Below, in pieces: positions 46,786 to 57,976 of a stretch of DNA of 64,000 nucleotides (position 1 is its first letter; each line of letters starts with the position of its first letter). Under the pieces are notes generated by a model. It saw nothing but the letters and a program-made list of their open reading frames with translations. It made no database searches and was not told the DNA's origin. Location: assembly GCA_033807695.1 (NCBI GenBank), contig CM066303.1, positions 930,001 through 994,000 of the forward strand, given 5' to 3'. The DNA comes from Daedaleopsis sinensis. Lineage: Eukaryota; Basidiomycota; Agaricomycetes; Polyporales; Polyporaceae. The translations under genes were made by a program, and so were the position numbers.

Positions 46786-47523
46786 CTATTGGCCCGTGGG
46801 CGCGGCCTCGGCGCCCTTCTTCTGCTTGCCCTGCGTGAGGCTCTTGTGGATGAACGGGAGCACGCCTGCGGACGCAATGTGAGATGACGCATTTAGGACG
46901 GACGGCAAAAACGATAGAGGAAGAAGGGGAAGAGGAAGAGAGGGAAGAGAGGGAAGGAGGGAAGGCGTACCTCCCCCAGCGATGGTCGCCCGGACGAGCG
47001 TATCGAGCTCTTCGTCGCCGCGGATGGCGAGCTGGAGGTGGCGCGGGGTGATGCGCTTCACGCGGAGGTCCTTAGACGCGTTTCCTGCGGTCGTGTTCGG
47101 GACACGGTCAGCGCCAGCCGGCGCGCGCGCGCAGGGACGTACCGGCGAGCTCGAGGACTTCCGCGGTGAGATACTCGAGAATCGCGGAGGTGTAGACGGC
47201 GGCTTTCGCGCCTATCCTGATGCTGTGTTGCGTGCGCTGCTTGAGGTATCTGTGGATACGGCCGACGGGGAACTGCGAGGCGTGTCCGGTCAGTGACCGC
47301 TCGTAGCATGATGGTCCGCCGTTTACAGGGGTAAGCGCGACGGGGATAGTACTGGGGCAGGGCGCGCGCAGCGTAGCAGAAAGTGTGGGGAACAGAGCGC
47401 GCGTACCTGCAATCCAGCCTTAGAACTACGTGTCTGCAGCTGACGCTGTTGCGCTGCGGGGACCTCTGCTGCTGCAGGGGCTGCTGCCTTGTTCTTTCCG
47501 CCGGTCTTCTTTGGTGATGGCAT
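46786..47523 (-). CDS. htz1: Histone variant H2A.Z
   Basis: Replacement histone that marks promoters and is deposited by SWR1-type remodellers. Exon 1 (from 47523) encodes [20 protein letters not shown] and ends KAGLQ. The next exons give [20 protein letters not shown], the H2A.Z-type [20 protein letters not shown] with [20 protein letters not shown], then [12 protein letters not shown] and [16 protein letters not shown]. It ends PTGQ at 46786-46788. The acidic-patch region, GDEELD and the short GGGVLPxIHKSL C-terminus distinguish it from canonical H2A. Four exons. The intron at about 46880-46970 carries a long polypyrimidine run on the sense strand. It is divergent from the PalI gene. Confidence 0.95.
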
Positions 47524-48066
47524 GTTCGGTAGTCACTTCACCAGGGTGATTGTCACTAGAATTATGCTGGGAGTATTGTGTCGTCAGGGCGGGCAGACTT
47601 GTGTGCACGACGCGCGCGATGATAATAGGGTTGTCGAGGCGGATGCGAGTGCGCGTGGAATGATGCAAACCTTGCTTTTGTACAGGATGCGGAGAGCTGT
47701 AAGCCAGGGAGCACGCGCCGAGTACGCTTGCCTGCGCGCTGAGCGTGTTCTTCAAGGAGCAGAACGCGAAGGGATGCGGAGACGCGAAAGTGGCTGAGAG
47801 GAGATGGTGGTCGGAAAGCAAGAAGGCAGGGCGCATGGAGTCGCACGGAATGATCAGATCTCTCAACAAGATCGGCCTCGGTTCCACGTGACACGCGTCA
47901 TGGCTCTAGGCTGACGCCGTCAGTGACGGTGTGGTTCGGATGGGGCGTGTTCGCGCGACGGTCGACGCGCACAAAAAGCTACAAAAAGGCCCAGGAAAAT
48001 TATCTGGCCCAGACGATCTTCCTGCACTCCCCCACGTACGATCTGCACACGTCCTCGTCCCCCGCC
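47524..48066. other. Divergent intergenic region, H2A.Z / PalI
   Basis: The 543 bp between two facing start codons presumably hold both promoters. No gene of its own is seen, and a 153-codon minus-strand frame here is not supported. Confidence 0.5.
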
Positions 48067-49126
48067 ATGCCGCGCGCACTCCATATCCCAGGCGTCATCT
48101 TCCTCTTCTGCGCGTTCGTCCTCTTGATCCTTGTCTCCATCTCTCTCCCTTTCATCACCGCCATCGACTTTGTCCGCATCCACTTCAAGGACGGCAACCC
48201 GACTACGACCAACACCAATGCCCTCAACGAGTTACGGGTGCGTACAGTACACATTCTCCCATACGAGCATGAAAGCTGACACGCGCACATCAGTTTGGCA
48301 GCTGGTGAGTGCGGGAATTTGCAATTTTCGCGCCCATATTCAACTCGGACGATGCAGGGCGTCGTGCTCGTACGAGGTGACCGGAAACCGCGTCTGCACC
48401 CCTTCGCACAGCGCGTACTCCACCACCATCTATGACGCCCAACACCAGGGCTTCGTCACCATCGGCCCCTCCTGGACGCGCGGCCTCGCCATCCACCCCG
48501 TCGGTGAGTCCCCTGGACCCTTGCCACGCACCGACCCCTCCCTGCGCAGAAAAGAAAGCCAAAGCCTGACCACGCCCTCTCCACAGCGGCCGCGGTGACG
48601 CTCGTCGCGTTCGTGCTCTCGCTCTCCTCGCACGTCACGATGACGCTCCTCGCATCGCTCACCGCCTTCCTCGCCGCGCTCCTCACGCTCATCGCGTTCG
48701 CGGTCGACATCGCGCTCTACGTGTTCGTCAAGCACGAGGCCGGGAATCTCTCCGGCGTCCGCTCAAACACCGACACCGCACCAGGTGAGCTGCCCGTTTC
48801 CCGTTATAGCTGGCAGTGGGTAGTGGTGGGGAACGTGTTTGCACGTCCGCGGCTGCCAGCTTGCTTGCCGTAGCATGCGCCATACCCACCCATGCCACGC
48901 GCAGCAGGCACACGTACAATACCCACCACTGGGTTCGCACCGGGAAACACTCGTTGCGCTTTTGCTGATGCCCCGCCCGACAGCGTTCTGGTTGACGTTC
49001 GTCGCGTTCCTCCTCCTCTGCTTCGCGGGCTGCACGGTCTGCTTCGGCCGGCGCAAGGACCGCCTGGACGGCGCGACGAGCTACTCGTGGACGGACCGCT
49101 TCCGGCGCAACCGCAACCGCGTCTGA
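48067..49126 (+). CDS. palI: SUR7/PalI family membrane protein (Rim9-like)
   Basis: Four-helix plasma-membrane protein of the PalI/Rim9 group, which assists the ambient-pH signalling receptor. It starts at 48067 (MPRALHIPGVIFLFCAFVLL) with helix 1 at residues 8-30. An extracellular loop contains LRFGSW..CSYEVTGNRVCT, with the GxW...C...C pattern of the claudin-like SUR7 family. Two further helices lie in AAVTLVAFVLSLSSHVTMTL and ASLTAFLAALLTLIAFAVDI, and helix 4 in FWLTFVAFLLLCFAGCTVCF. The short cytoplasmic tail ends NRNRV. Four introns, including small ones at about 48240-48360. The PalI role rests on the family only. Confidence 0.82.
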
Positions 49127-49548
49127 TTTCTCAACACCCTCTGCAAGCTTCAAGCTCAACGTTCTAGCCTTGGATACCCCTCCCCTCCCTTCTCTTCGGC
49201 GTTCGCGATCGGACTTTGACGTTAGACGTTAGACGTTAATCAGTCATGCCCGTTCTTGTTGTCGTTGTCCTCGTTATCTTATGCGCCGTGGTCGAGGCTG
49301 TAACATGCACGTTCTACAGTAATCCTTGATGTTTCATGATCATGAATCCGTCACGAAAAATAGTGATATTTTCACAGCCAGTAGTATACTACATGTTCCG
49401 CGGCTGCGAGCACAGATGGGTCTCGGACGGCCGCCGGTGCGGGAGGTCACTGTATACATCTCGTGAGTCGTCGGTACAGGTTGAGTTCGTTGCGCTCGAC
49501 CAAGTGGTTGAGCGGCTGGGAACGACGCGTGAACATTAGGAGGACATC
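49127..49548. other. Convergent intergenic region
   Basis: Holds the 3' flanks of the PalI gene and CRN-like copy 4. A triple GACGTTA repeat occurs near 49216-49238. No gene is seen. Confidence 0.5.
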
Positions 49549-52500
49549 TCAGTGCGTGTCCGCCGCTGCCTGCGCGTCCCACAACTCCGCTCCCTCATCC
49601 ACATCCTCTGCAAGCGTGACCGTCTTATAGTCCTTGCCAGCGTCCGCAGGGACATCCGAGTCGACCCAGTTGGTGTAATGATCTCGGTCGGGCGAGGTGC
49701 ACGGCATCATCTGCCGCAAGGTCGACCGCATCGCGCTGTCCGTCTTCCTGAACACGTCGCGGGGGTCCCGCATGTTGCCCAGGAGGGACGCCAGGGTCTC
49801 CTCCTCGGTCGGGTCGATCACGTCGAATGTCTCGTGGACCGCGCCTGCGCACCAGAGGTCGTACGCCGTGAACTTGTCGCCCTTGCCCTTCTTCGACGAG
49901 CGGCGATCACGGGCTGGGGGCGGCACAGCCGCAACGCTCGACCGTTCTGATGCGAGCGCACAAACCATGCGCAACACCGGCGGCGCGTCTGTGACCGTTG
50001 CATCGAACAGGCCGCACGCGTACGGGTTCATGCCCGCGAAGAGTGCCCGGCGCACTGTCGCCGTGTACTCCCTGCTGTTCTTCACCTGGACCAGGATCGC
50101 GGACACGAACTCCTTCGCGAGGACCGTCCCGAACAACACGGGGACGGCGATGTCGATGCCACCGAAGTTGTGAGCACAGATAATAGCCGCGCCGCGAGAG
50201 ATGGAGAGCAGTAGGAACTCTTGGTTGATGCCCTCGAAGCTGTCCACTTTGATGAAATGGTTGAAGTAGATGTTGGCTGTCTCGAACGCTTTCTTCAGCG
50301 GCTTGTTGGCGCTGAACTGGCACACGGTGGGTTTGGACTCTTCGAGTTTTCCGAACGTCTCGTCTCCCAGAAACGCCCTGAGAAACTGCTCGACGGTGAT
50401 GATCCGCTCCGTCGCCTGCTTGTTCTCCTCAGCCTGAGCCTCGCGTTCGCGAGCATCGACGGTCGGCTGCCATTTCGAGGCATGCACATTGGCCGCCGCG
50501 GCTTCCTGCCACGTCGTTGCCCGGTCGCGCGCATCCATCAGCAATGCCGCGGCCACGATCTCCCCCCTCGTTCCAAGATCGATTTCCGTTTGGGCGAATG
50601 CATGGTGCAGCAGGTCGTACGGCTGTATCGCAATTCTCCTATTCTCCTTGTGCGACCACCTTGTCTTACCCATGAACCGGTAGGCCGCCTCAGCGAGCAC
50701 AGGCTCAGAAGCAGACACGGTGACCACAGAATTGAACCCGGGCGCAGCGTGCAACAACAGCCGCATGTGGTGAGAGACCAGTCTGCGCTCCAGCGAGTTC
50801 TCGCGCCGCTTGAAGTCGAACGGGATCCGGGCTCCTAGACAGGCCAGCAGACCTTCTCGTTCCCCTACTACGGCCAACAGAAACAGATCACGGGTATGCG
50901 AGCACAGCAGCTTGGTCAGAGCGAAGCGGAAGATGCCCTCCCGAATCTCTTTGTCGCCCGCATCGTAGCGTGAAGCGAATCTGAGCAGGCTCTGGTTAGA
51001 CAGCGCAAGAGGGATCGTATGTGGCATGCCCGACTCACAGCGGACGGCCGAGATGGACCATGTGATCTGTAGAAGCGACTTTCTGCAACGGCCATTTGCC
51101 CGCTGGGTCGAATTTCTGGGCCAAGACGTCGAGTGGAGTCAAGGTGATGGGAGCGGGCATTATGCGTCTCGTGTCCATCAACCGCGCTGACGGACCGACG
51201 GTTGTGGGTGGGGGTAATCGTTCGACGCTCCCCATAGTAGACACGAAGAGAGTGAAGATCGGCCGATGATCGGTAACTTGAAGAACGCGCGGTAGCTCGA
51301 AGAACAGAGACGTACCGGCACACATATCGGTGAGCGTGTGCGCCTCGTCGAAGCAAATGATGACAAGTGGCTCATCAGACCTGGTGGTGCTATGGAGGCT
51401 AAGCAGCCCGACCAGATACAGTGCGGCTTCACGAGTAGGACCGCCAAGTCCTTCGCGAGTATTGATCGTGGCCTCCACGGTTTCCATGTTCTGAAAAGGG
51501 GGCCGAGACGCAGTCATGTTGGAAGATTGAGATAACGAGAACATACTCTATACTCACCTGCATTGCTCTATCGTGTACGTCTTGATAGAATTTGACACGG
51601 TAAGGACCGTGCTGGGTGAATGTCATGCCCTCGCTCATCTTCTCGCGGAATCGGCTCGCGATAATATGCAGTCTATCACCGCCTGAGGGTGGATATGATC
51701 AGCTGATCCCTGGTACCGGGCAAACGACGTACTTTCTTCGACATTCGCCACCTCCTCCGCAACCCGCTTCAAGCGATCATACGCAATGGTGAGCAACGCT
51801 GCCATAAAACAGTGAGCTGTCATCGTCCGTAGATTCCTCAACTCAGCGGTTGACATGTACTTCGACTTCGAAGTTTGCGACTCGAAGTAGGAGAGGGCAT
51901 GCGGATCGGACGGCGGAAACGCTAGTTCGAGATTGCAATTGAGCTTCAATATCACTGCACAAAGATCATCTGTAAGCGGAACAAACCTGCCCGACCCAGG
52001 TTGACTGGGATATAGACTATCTTCTTCGCAAGCTCGTCGTTCATTCGCGACTTGCCTGTGCCTGAAGACTGCGTGAACGCAGCACAACTCTTGTAGCGCC
52101 GGTTGAAGATATAGTGGCCGCTTCGTCCCATATACTGGCAGATGGTCGTATAAAGTGGATCTGACGACCCTTTGAACGGCGTGCTCCAAGAGCTGAGGGC
52201 CACTGCGAGGTGAAATGTAGCGACGTCTGCTGTAATAGGATATATATACTATACCTTCGGACTGCTCCTTGTCAGATGGAATGGTCCGGATACGCAGACA
52301 CTCTGGGACGACATTTGGACCACGGAAAGCATTGAGCACTGGGGTACCCGGGTACTCACCTTCAGCAAGAAGAGCGTCGAGGTCCTGTTTCTTGATCAAC
52401 TCGATCAGCTGCGGGTGTTCCTCCAAGAAATGCTCCTGTTGTTGTAGGCTAAGCCTGATCCAGGAGGAGCCATTTTCATCCCGGCGTATTGTATCGAGGA

Positions 52501-52684
52501 GTGCTTGGAGGCAAAGAGCAGGGCGAAAATGCATGGCCCCAATGGTCGCCCGGAGGTCATCGCGAATTATGTCGGAGAACTTGAAGTCATCAGGGGCAAG
52601 GCGTGCTTTCTTGGCCTGATCTGCCTGATTTTCGTCGTCGTACAGCCGTTTATGCGCGGTGTCGGAGACGTGAGTTGGGTCCAT
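49549..52684 (-). CDS. CRN-like NTPase-nuclease protein, copy 4
   Basis: It starts at 52684 (MDPTHVSDTAHKRLYDDENQ), and a longer in-frame start at 52723 is less likely by comparison with copies 1 to 3. The header exon (52684-52360) resembles copy 2 at its beginning and joins copy 1-like sequence at PQLIELIKKQ. From there to the stop it is nearly identical to copy 1. It has the same P-loop exon, a short 32-nt intron, Walker B FDEAHTLTD, and a last exon with FGGIDIAVPVL and ILVQVKNS. Intron 1 has an 8-bp duplication (CGGGTACC) next to its donor. A tract near 50235-50312 instead matches copy 3. The open frame is intact after splicing, about 935 residues. As for the other copies, the role is inferred from motifs only. 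Confidence 0.8.
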
Positions 52685-53034
52685 GACCCGGGAGGATGAT
52701 GGAACTTGGAAGGGAACAGTCACCTGGCAACAGCCTTAGGCGACGATAAGCGCGCAGAGTCGATCTTAAGTTTGACTCGGACTCGGAGAGCCCATGGCCA
52801 GCTGAGGTCCCTCCTCCTTGACTCATGCGCTTTGTCCCCTTTTGTCCCTTACTTATGCATACGATGATGTACAGGTCTGATACAGGTCCTATCAATTGAA
52901 CGGCGTGCCACAGGAGGACGGCTATTCCGATATTAATTGCCAAATGTCAAGTTGTGCCACCCCTGGGCCACCGTCGACTCTATGTACTAAGTACTGCAAA
53001 TGGCCACTGCGTACTTAGAGGATATGCATGCTCG
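52685..53034. other. Upstream flank of CRN-like copy 4
   Basis: Probable promoter region. The GGAAGGGAACA stretch upstream resembles the same position in copies 1 and 3. No gene is seen. Confidence 0.45.
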
Positions 53035-53698
53035 GCGCACGCGATGCGCAAGAACGGGCGGAACGTCGGCGGACCCCACACAACTCGGCCGACCGTTACA
53101 TCACACGCAGTGCTGCATCCACTCTGGAAAGCCTCAAGCTCTTCATCAGCCAAGACGGACAGCGGCGATAGTGACTATGCACTATACGACGGCCCCACGG
53201 CCTCGGAGGCGACTCGTATGGCCCGCTACGACTCCCCGACCTGTCACTCAGTGGACGGGTCTATAGACCCTCGCGGTGTTGCGCCGGGACTGTCAACTAC
53301 TGCTCTAAGTTCTCCGGCGAGGAAGTGGCGCACACGTTCACGAGCACGGCGCCAGGTCTGGTGGGCGAGGAGGTACATCCTGCAGCTGCAGAGGGAGCGG
53401 AGGGCTCGGGGGTCGGACGAGCCTGAGGAGGGAGCGCGCCGCACTCTCTTCACTCTCTTCAGCGCCGTGAGTGAGTGAGCGTCGTGGCGCCCCGACCCTG
53501 CAGCTTCCTTCTGACTCTTGAGTTGGGCTGTATCGCACGGGCTGCAGAGGCAATGTGGGACTTGAGCTTGAACGTTGAACTTGAAGGACACGGCGGTCTC
53601 GGGAGAGTCCAGATTCGCTTCATTAGACTCGGATATACGATACACTTCGATATTAGCATCGGTCGATATCCAGTGCGGGGGATCAAGTCACTACTGCA
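53035..53698 (-). repeat. Dispersed repeat, inverted partner of 40082-40795
   Basis: Reverse-complement match of the repeat beside copy 2, with the same blocks in the same order. Its right end overlaps the last intron and terminal exon of the Cys-rich protein gene (the GATGCAGTA motif at 53692-53700 corresponds to 40082 and following). Confidence 0.75.
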
Positions 53699-54705
53699 TC
53701 CCAGTCAGCATACCCGACACGCACGCGCGCGCGCATATTAGAGAAGAAGAAAGGGGACGTACCGAGACACACGGCAGCCACGACGACTCCCATCCCCATC
53801 CCGAACCGCACGTCTGCCAATGCAGCCCGCACACCCCGCGCGCCGTTCTGGCTGCCCGTCGGCGCGCTCCCCGGCCCCGTGTTGGTCCCGCTCGGGAGCT
53901 CCGGCAGGCCCGTGTCCGTGCTGGCGGGGTGGCTGGACGTCGTGCTCTGGCCGGTGCCCCAGACGGTCGGCATCGTCACCGTGCCGAACTCGGTCGACTG
54001 GCCCGGGGACGAGACGGAGAAGCCGACGCTCGTCGTCGGCGCGGCGGACGCGGACGCGGACCTGGAGGTGAACGAGACGGAGAGCGACCGGGAGGCCGTG
54101 GCCGTCGCGCGCGCGGTCGTCGTCGTCGTCGTCGAGGAGGGGGGGTGCACGGTGGAGGGCGGGGGCGCGCCGCCCGCGCAGATCTTGCCCTGCGGGCAGC
54201 AGCCGCCGGCGTCGCAGTAGTACCCCACGCGACAGTAGTTCCCGTCTGGGCGGAAAGTCCCGGTCAACGTTCAATTAGCTTGAAGCAGCCAGGGACGCGG
54301 GCCGGGGGACGCGGGACGCGGGACGCGGGACGGGGAACGCGGGACGGGGGACGCGGGACGCGGGACGGGGGACGCGGGACGGGGGACGGGGGACGCGGGA
54401 CGGGGGATGGGACGGGATAGAACGGAGAATGGACTGCGTTGCTCACCTGAGCAGCACTGGGCGCCGTCGAGCGGGTAGCACGTTTTGTACGAGCACTCCA
54501 CCCACCCGACCGGGCAGCCGTCCTCGGTGCCGGTGCGCGAGCGATCGTACGTGCTGTTCACGAGGGGCGCGCCGGTGCTCAGCTTGAGCAGGCGCTGGGC
54601 GGCGTCGCGGATGTCGGCGGGCGTGGACGCTGCCTCCGCGGCGAGGGGGACGGAGAGGAGAGCGGCCATGGCAATGACGAAGGGGGCATATAGCGAGGGG
54701 ACCAT
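53683..54705 (-). CDS. Secreted Cys-rich protein with probable GPI anchor
   Basis: It starts at 54705 (MVPSLYAPFVIAMAALLSVP) with a signal peptide probably cut after AAEA. A cysteine-rich module follows: GCPVGWVECSYKTCYPLDGA, QCCS, then after the first intron GNYCRVGYYCDAGGCCPQGK and ICAGG. It has about a dozen cysteines, with CC pairs reminiscent of granulin-like knots. A Ser/Thr-rich stalk then leads to a hydrophobic end (FGMGMGVVVAAVCL) expected of a GPI signal. The first intron (about 54255-54446) holds a minisatellite. The last intron (donor GTACGTCC at about 53760, acceptor at 53694) is stop-free and in frame, so the protein ends CLVVT if spliced or with about 20 extra residues if retained. 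No enzymatic domain. Function unknown, probably cell wall or surface. Confidence 0.7.
54295..54420. repeat. Minisatellite of 7-bp units inside an intron
   Basis: About 17 units of GGGACGC or GGGACGG, with a few variants, on the plus strand. It lies within the first intron of the Cys-rich protein gene. On the minus strand it is C/T-rich and could serve as a polypyrimidine region. Confidence 0.85.
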
Positions 54706-57402
54706 GTCGTTTGTGCTGGGAGTGGGACGCGGGGCTGCTCGAGGATCCGGGAGGGAGGGGCAATCGTGTTGGGCCTCCGGATGGTTGGGTTCGAAAAGAA
54801 CGCATCTTTTGAGTGCGCCACGGACGGCACGGGTCTTGTCATTATGATTGAGATCTGAGAGGCCCAAGAACTTGGGATACGTACTTAGTCCGGTTGTCTG
54901 GCAGCTGCTGACAGTTGTACACAGATATCGTGCGTGCATCCATCCAGCTGCAGACAGCCCGAGCGTGCACTAATGACCCCGAGTCGACATGTTGTGCAGG
55001 ATCTTATAAAATGTATATGTGAGTGGTGAGTATGATGTAGTTGACCTCTGGCTCTGCGTCGCAATGCACATCGAGGGGTGAACGTGCGCACTAGAACGCA
55101 CCCGACCGGGTGCCTGTATACGAGCACCTGCTTATTGCCGGACAGCACTGGAGTCAGATAGGTGGATAGCCTTGCGTACCATAAAGGCTTGGCGCAAATA
55201 ACAAGGACGGAGCCAAGCTGTCTGCAGACTGCCAGTACTTGTCCGGAAAACGTCCTGACACCAACCTGTGCGGAGATGCCTGAGGCTGTAGTCTGTAGAT
55301 GCGCTCAAGTTCACGGCAACGCGAAGGGAAGAGGCTGGGAAGGCGTGGTTTCGACAGGATCTTGCATTCATTGTCTTCATATATCCAGGGAAGGCATGAT
55401 CGCCGAGCACGGATCTGCCAAGCATGCTCTAATACTATGCTCACCTTTAGCTATGGTCTATCGCGGGTACCAGTACTTTAAGTACTCCGCAGATGTTGGC
55501 CAGAGGTTCGAGCATGCCTAGTAGTCAGAGGTGGTGGCAGGAAGCAAGATGCGAAGTACAGTCCTCCTCCGCGACCAATTGGAATATCATGATGGTCGTG
55601 GGAGTACTTACAGTAGGCTCGTAAACCAGCCTCTAGTTCAAACAAGCCGGAAGACGAAACGAGAGCGAAGGCTTTCCTCTCCTTCTATAAAACGGAACGG
55701 CCTGATTTTTCTCAGAGACACAGGTTCAGATAATGGCAGCGTATCCTGCAATTAATGAGGATGTACATTTCTTGATGGAGGTAGGAAGAGGAATCCGCCT
55801 CTGAGCCTCGGTGGAGGAGGACGCAGGCGCCCACGGAATCCTCGGCTTGGTTCGAGCTCCGACGTTCCCACGGGGGACCTCTGCACCAGGCTCCTCCTTG
55901 GAGCTTTAAGCTAGCGCTCTTTAAGACTAAGTTACAGTAGTAACGCGAGGGCCGTGATCATGAATATATTGGCTAAGCTCAAACCACAATGCACATACTG
56001 TCATTGAAGCTCAAGGTTAAAACGTTAAAGGGTTCGACAGATACTGCGCGGGTACTGCCAGTGAGTACCGAGTACTGAATTACATAGAAAGGATCGATGG
56101 TGCCGGTGAAAATGGTCCAGGGGCGCTGCCCGCCGAAGGTGACAGAGCCGTCGAGAGCGTTGCGGCGGAGAGGAGGTATTGGCCGAGGCGCATAGCGTCA
56201 ACTCTGAAGTTGTGAAGAGAGAGGAAAGGAGGAGGCAGCTGCAGGCAGTTGTTTCTGCAGCCCACCCTGGGCATATATACGTGCCCGGTAAGTCCATAAG
56301 TGCCTCCGAAACCATCTCTGGGCATGTATCGCTGCTGCTAACGGTGTCTGTCGCCTGTCTGGCAGCGGACAGCGGTCCTCCAAGCCTCCTTTGACAGTTC
56401 GCGAACTCCAAGCTCATCTCGCTCGAAGACCTCCGTACACAAGACACTCACGTACTATAACTCGCTCAAGGAGTGCCTTTCCCTCTCCAGTGTCGGCGCA
56501 CCGGCCATATTCGGAGGATCTATCACAAGTTGCATTTCCCGAGACAGCTCTCCACGAGGTCGCGACGTCCGCATGACGGAGACCTCTTCATCAAATGGAA
56601 CGCGATAGACATCTCGTCTATCAACCGAGTATAAACCCGTGGTTTAACGCGTACTATGAGGTTCAATGAGATGTTCTTTCTCCGTGTGAATAGACAACTT
56701 GTGGCAGAGCGATATGTATAAGGATGATGAATTGAAGGATGTACAGTAGTGATACAATTTATGCGTTGCGCCAGCAGATGTCGTACAACTTGTGAAGAGC
56801 AATGCGATGTCGATATGAAGAAGTAGAAGTAGTACTTGGAACGATCAACTGATTGGGTAATACAAGGGCGTGGCAAATGTCCATATCGTACACAGTACAA
56901 TAGCCCTGCTTGATCGTGAGAGTCGTGAAGGTCGTCGAGTGATGGAGATTATGAAGAGAACAAGGGAGACGAGATGTGTATCTGCGTCGGGGTGCGCGAC
57001 ATCCGCGTCCTGACGCTGCTGTGGAACGAGGAGACGTTCCAGTGCACACGCGCCGCTCGGTGAGGTTCCTGAGCGCAGGCTGCATCCTCGACGTCTGCGT
57101 CGCATTCGGACTCGGACTCCTCGGGGACGGTGTTGGGGCTCGTCGACGCACGGCGGGAAAGCGCCCTGAGGATCGTCTTGTGCCGGAAGATGCCTGGCCT
57201 CGCCGAGCGAGGAGATGAACCCTCGGCCTGCTCTTGGGATTTGGTCGAGTCAAGCGAAACGTCGGAGCTCGCCGGAGACGCGGAGGTTATGAGCGACTCC
57301 GCCGAGGAAGATGTGAAAGTCGAGGATGACGAGACACTCGAAGAGCGCGATCGCGACGTGGATGGAGGGCTGTTGGATGATGCTGATGGGCAAGAGCGAC
57401 GA
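54706..57402. other. Gene-poor region, 2.7 kb
   Basis: Contains the promoter side of the Cys-rich protein gene. No gene is recognised. A 140-codon minus-strand frame at 56025-56447 and a 165-codon Ser-rich frame at 56949-57446 lack family resemblance. The latter could be a 3' continuation of the next gene if an extra intron is used. Confidence 0.45.
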
Positions 57403-57976
57403 TCAGCATGTGTGCATCCGTGCATAAATCTGCGGAGACGAACCAACTGGAGTAGACGGGGTACGCCGGCGCATCTTGCTAAAAGATTCCGGCAGGGATC
57501 CGAAACGCTCGCGGGAAACGCACGCGGAGAGGTTTGTCGCAGTGGCTGACCGGATTAGCTTAAACGAAACTTTCGGCGTGATCTTTTTCAAGACCTTCTT
57601 GCTCGAGTGCTGGAATCTGGTGGAGTGGGAGGGAGCAAGCGGCGTGGTGGGGGTTACAATGGTCGCAGGCGACTCAGTCGGAAGGACATGTTGCAGCGGC
57701 TCCGAGGTGACAGTGCTGCTGGCAGTGAGCCTCGTTGTCTTCTTTGAGACGCACTTTTTGGAACACCCGCTTGAGCGTTTCTTGACCTCTGTGGGCGGAG
57801 GAAGTGTCCGCATCGAGGGGAAGCAGTATGCGAAGAATATTGTGAATACGCTCTGATATATCATCATCGTCAGATACGACCGACATCGTTACAGCTGAAT
57901 TCATGCTTACCGCAACGAGACAGGCGAGCCCCCAGCAATGCCCCAGTGTGGACTTTGCAGGCATGAATGCGGCCAT
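57403..57976 (-). CDS. Small basic membrane protein, function unknown
   Basis: It starts at 57976 (MAAFMPAKSTLGHCWGLACL). An intron with donor GTAAGCATG near 57910 and acceptor ATATATCAG joins the first 22 codons in phase to SVFTIFFAYCFPSMR. Together these form one hydrophobic segment at about residues 13-35. The rest is Lys/Ser/Thr-rich (CSKKCVSKKTTRLTAS, SKKVLKKITPKVSFKLIRSA) and ends at 57403. A promoter with a TATA box at 58187-58196 lies upstream. An alternative model splices near 57440 into the Ser-rich frame that ends at 56949. I do not recognise the protein. Confidence 0.45.

Noticed and set aside
26548..52684. CRN-like copies as transposons
   Set aside because: No terminal inverted repeats, target duplications or transposase motifs were found at the copy borders. 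Homology ends near the coding limits, so duplication and gene conversion explain them better.
53575..54420. 281-codon plus-strand frame with Gly/Arg-rich end
   Set aside because: Antisense of the Cys-rich protein gene, and the end is the minisatellite translated.
54295..54420. Possible CRISPR-like array
   Set aside because: Units are 7 bp in direct tandem without spacers, so it is a minisatellite. The organism is a fungus.
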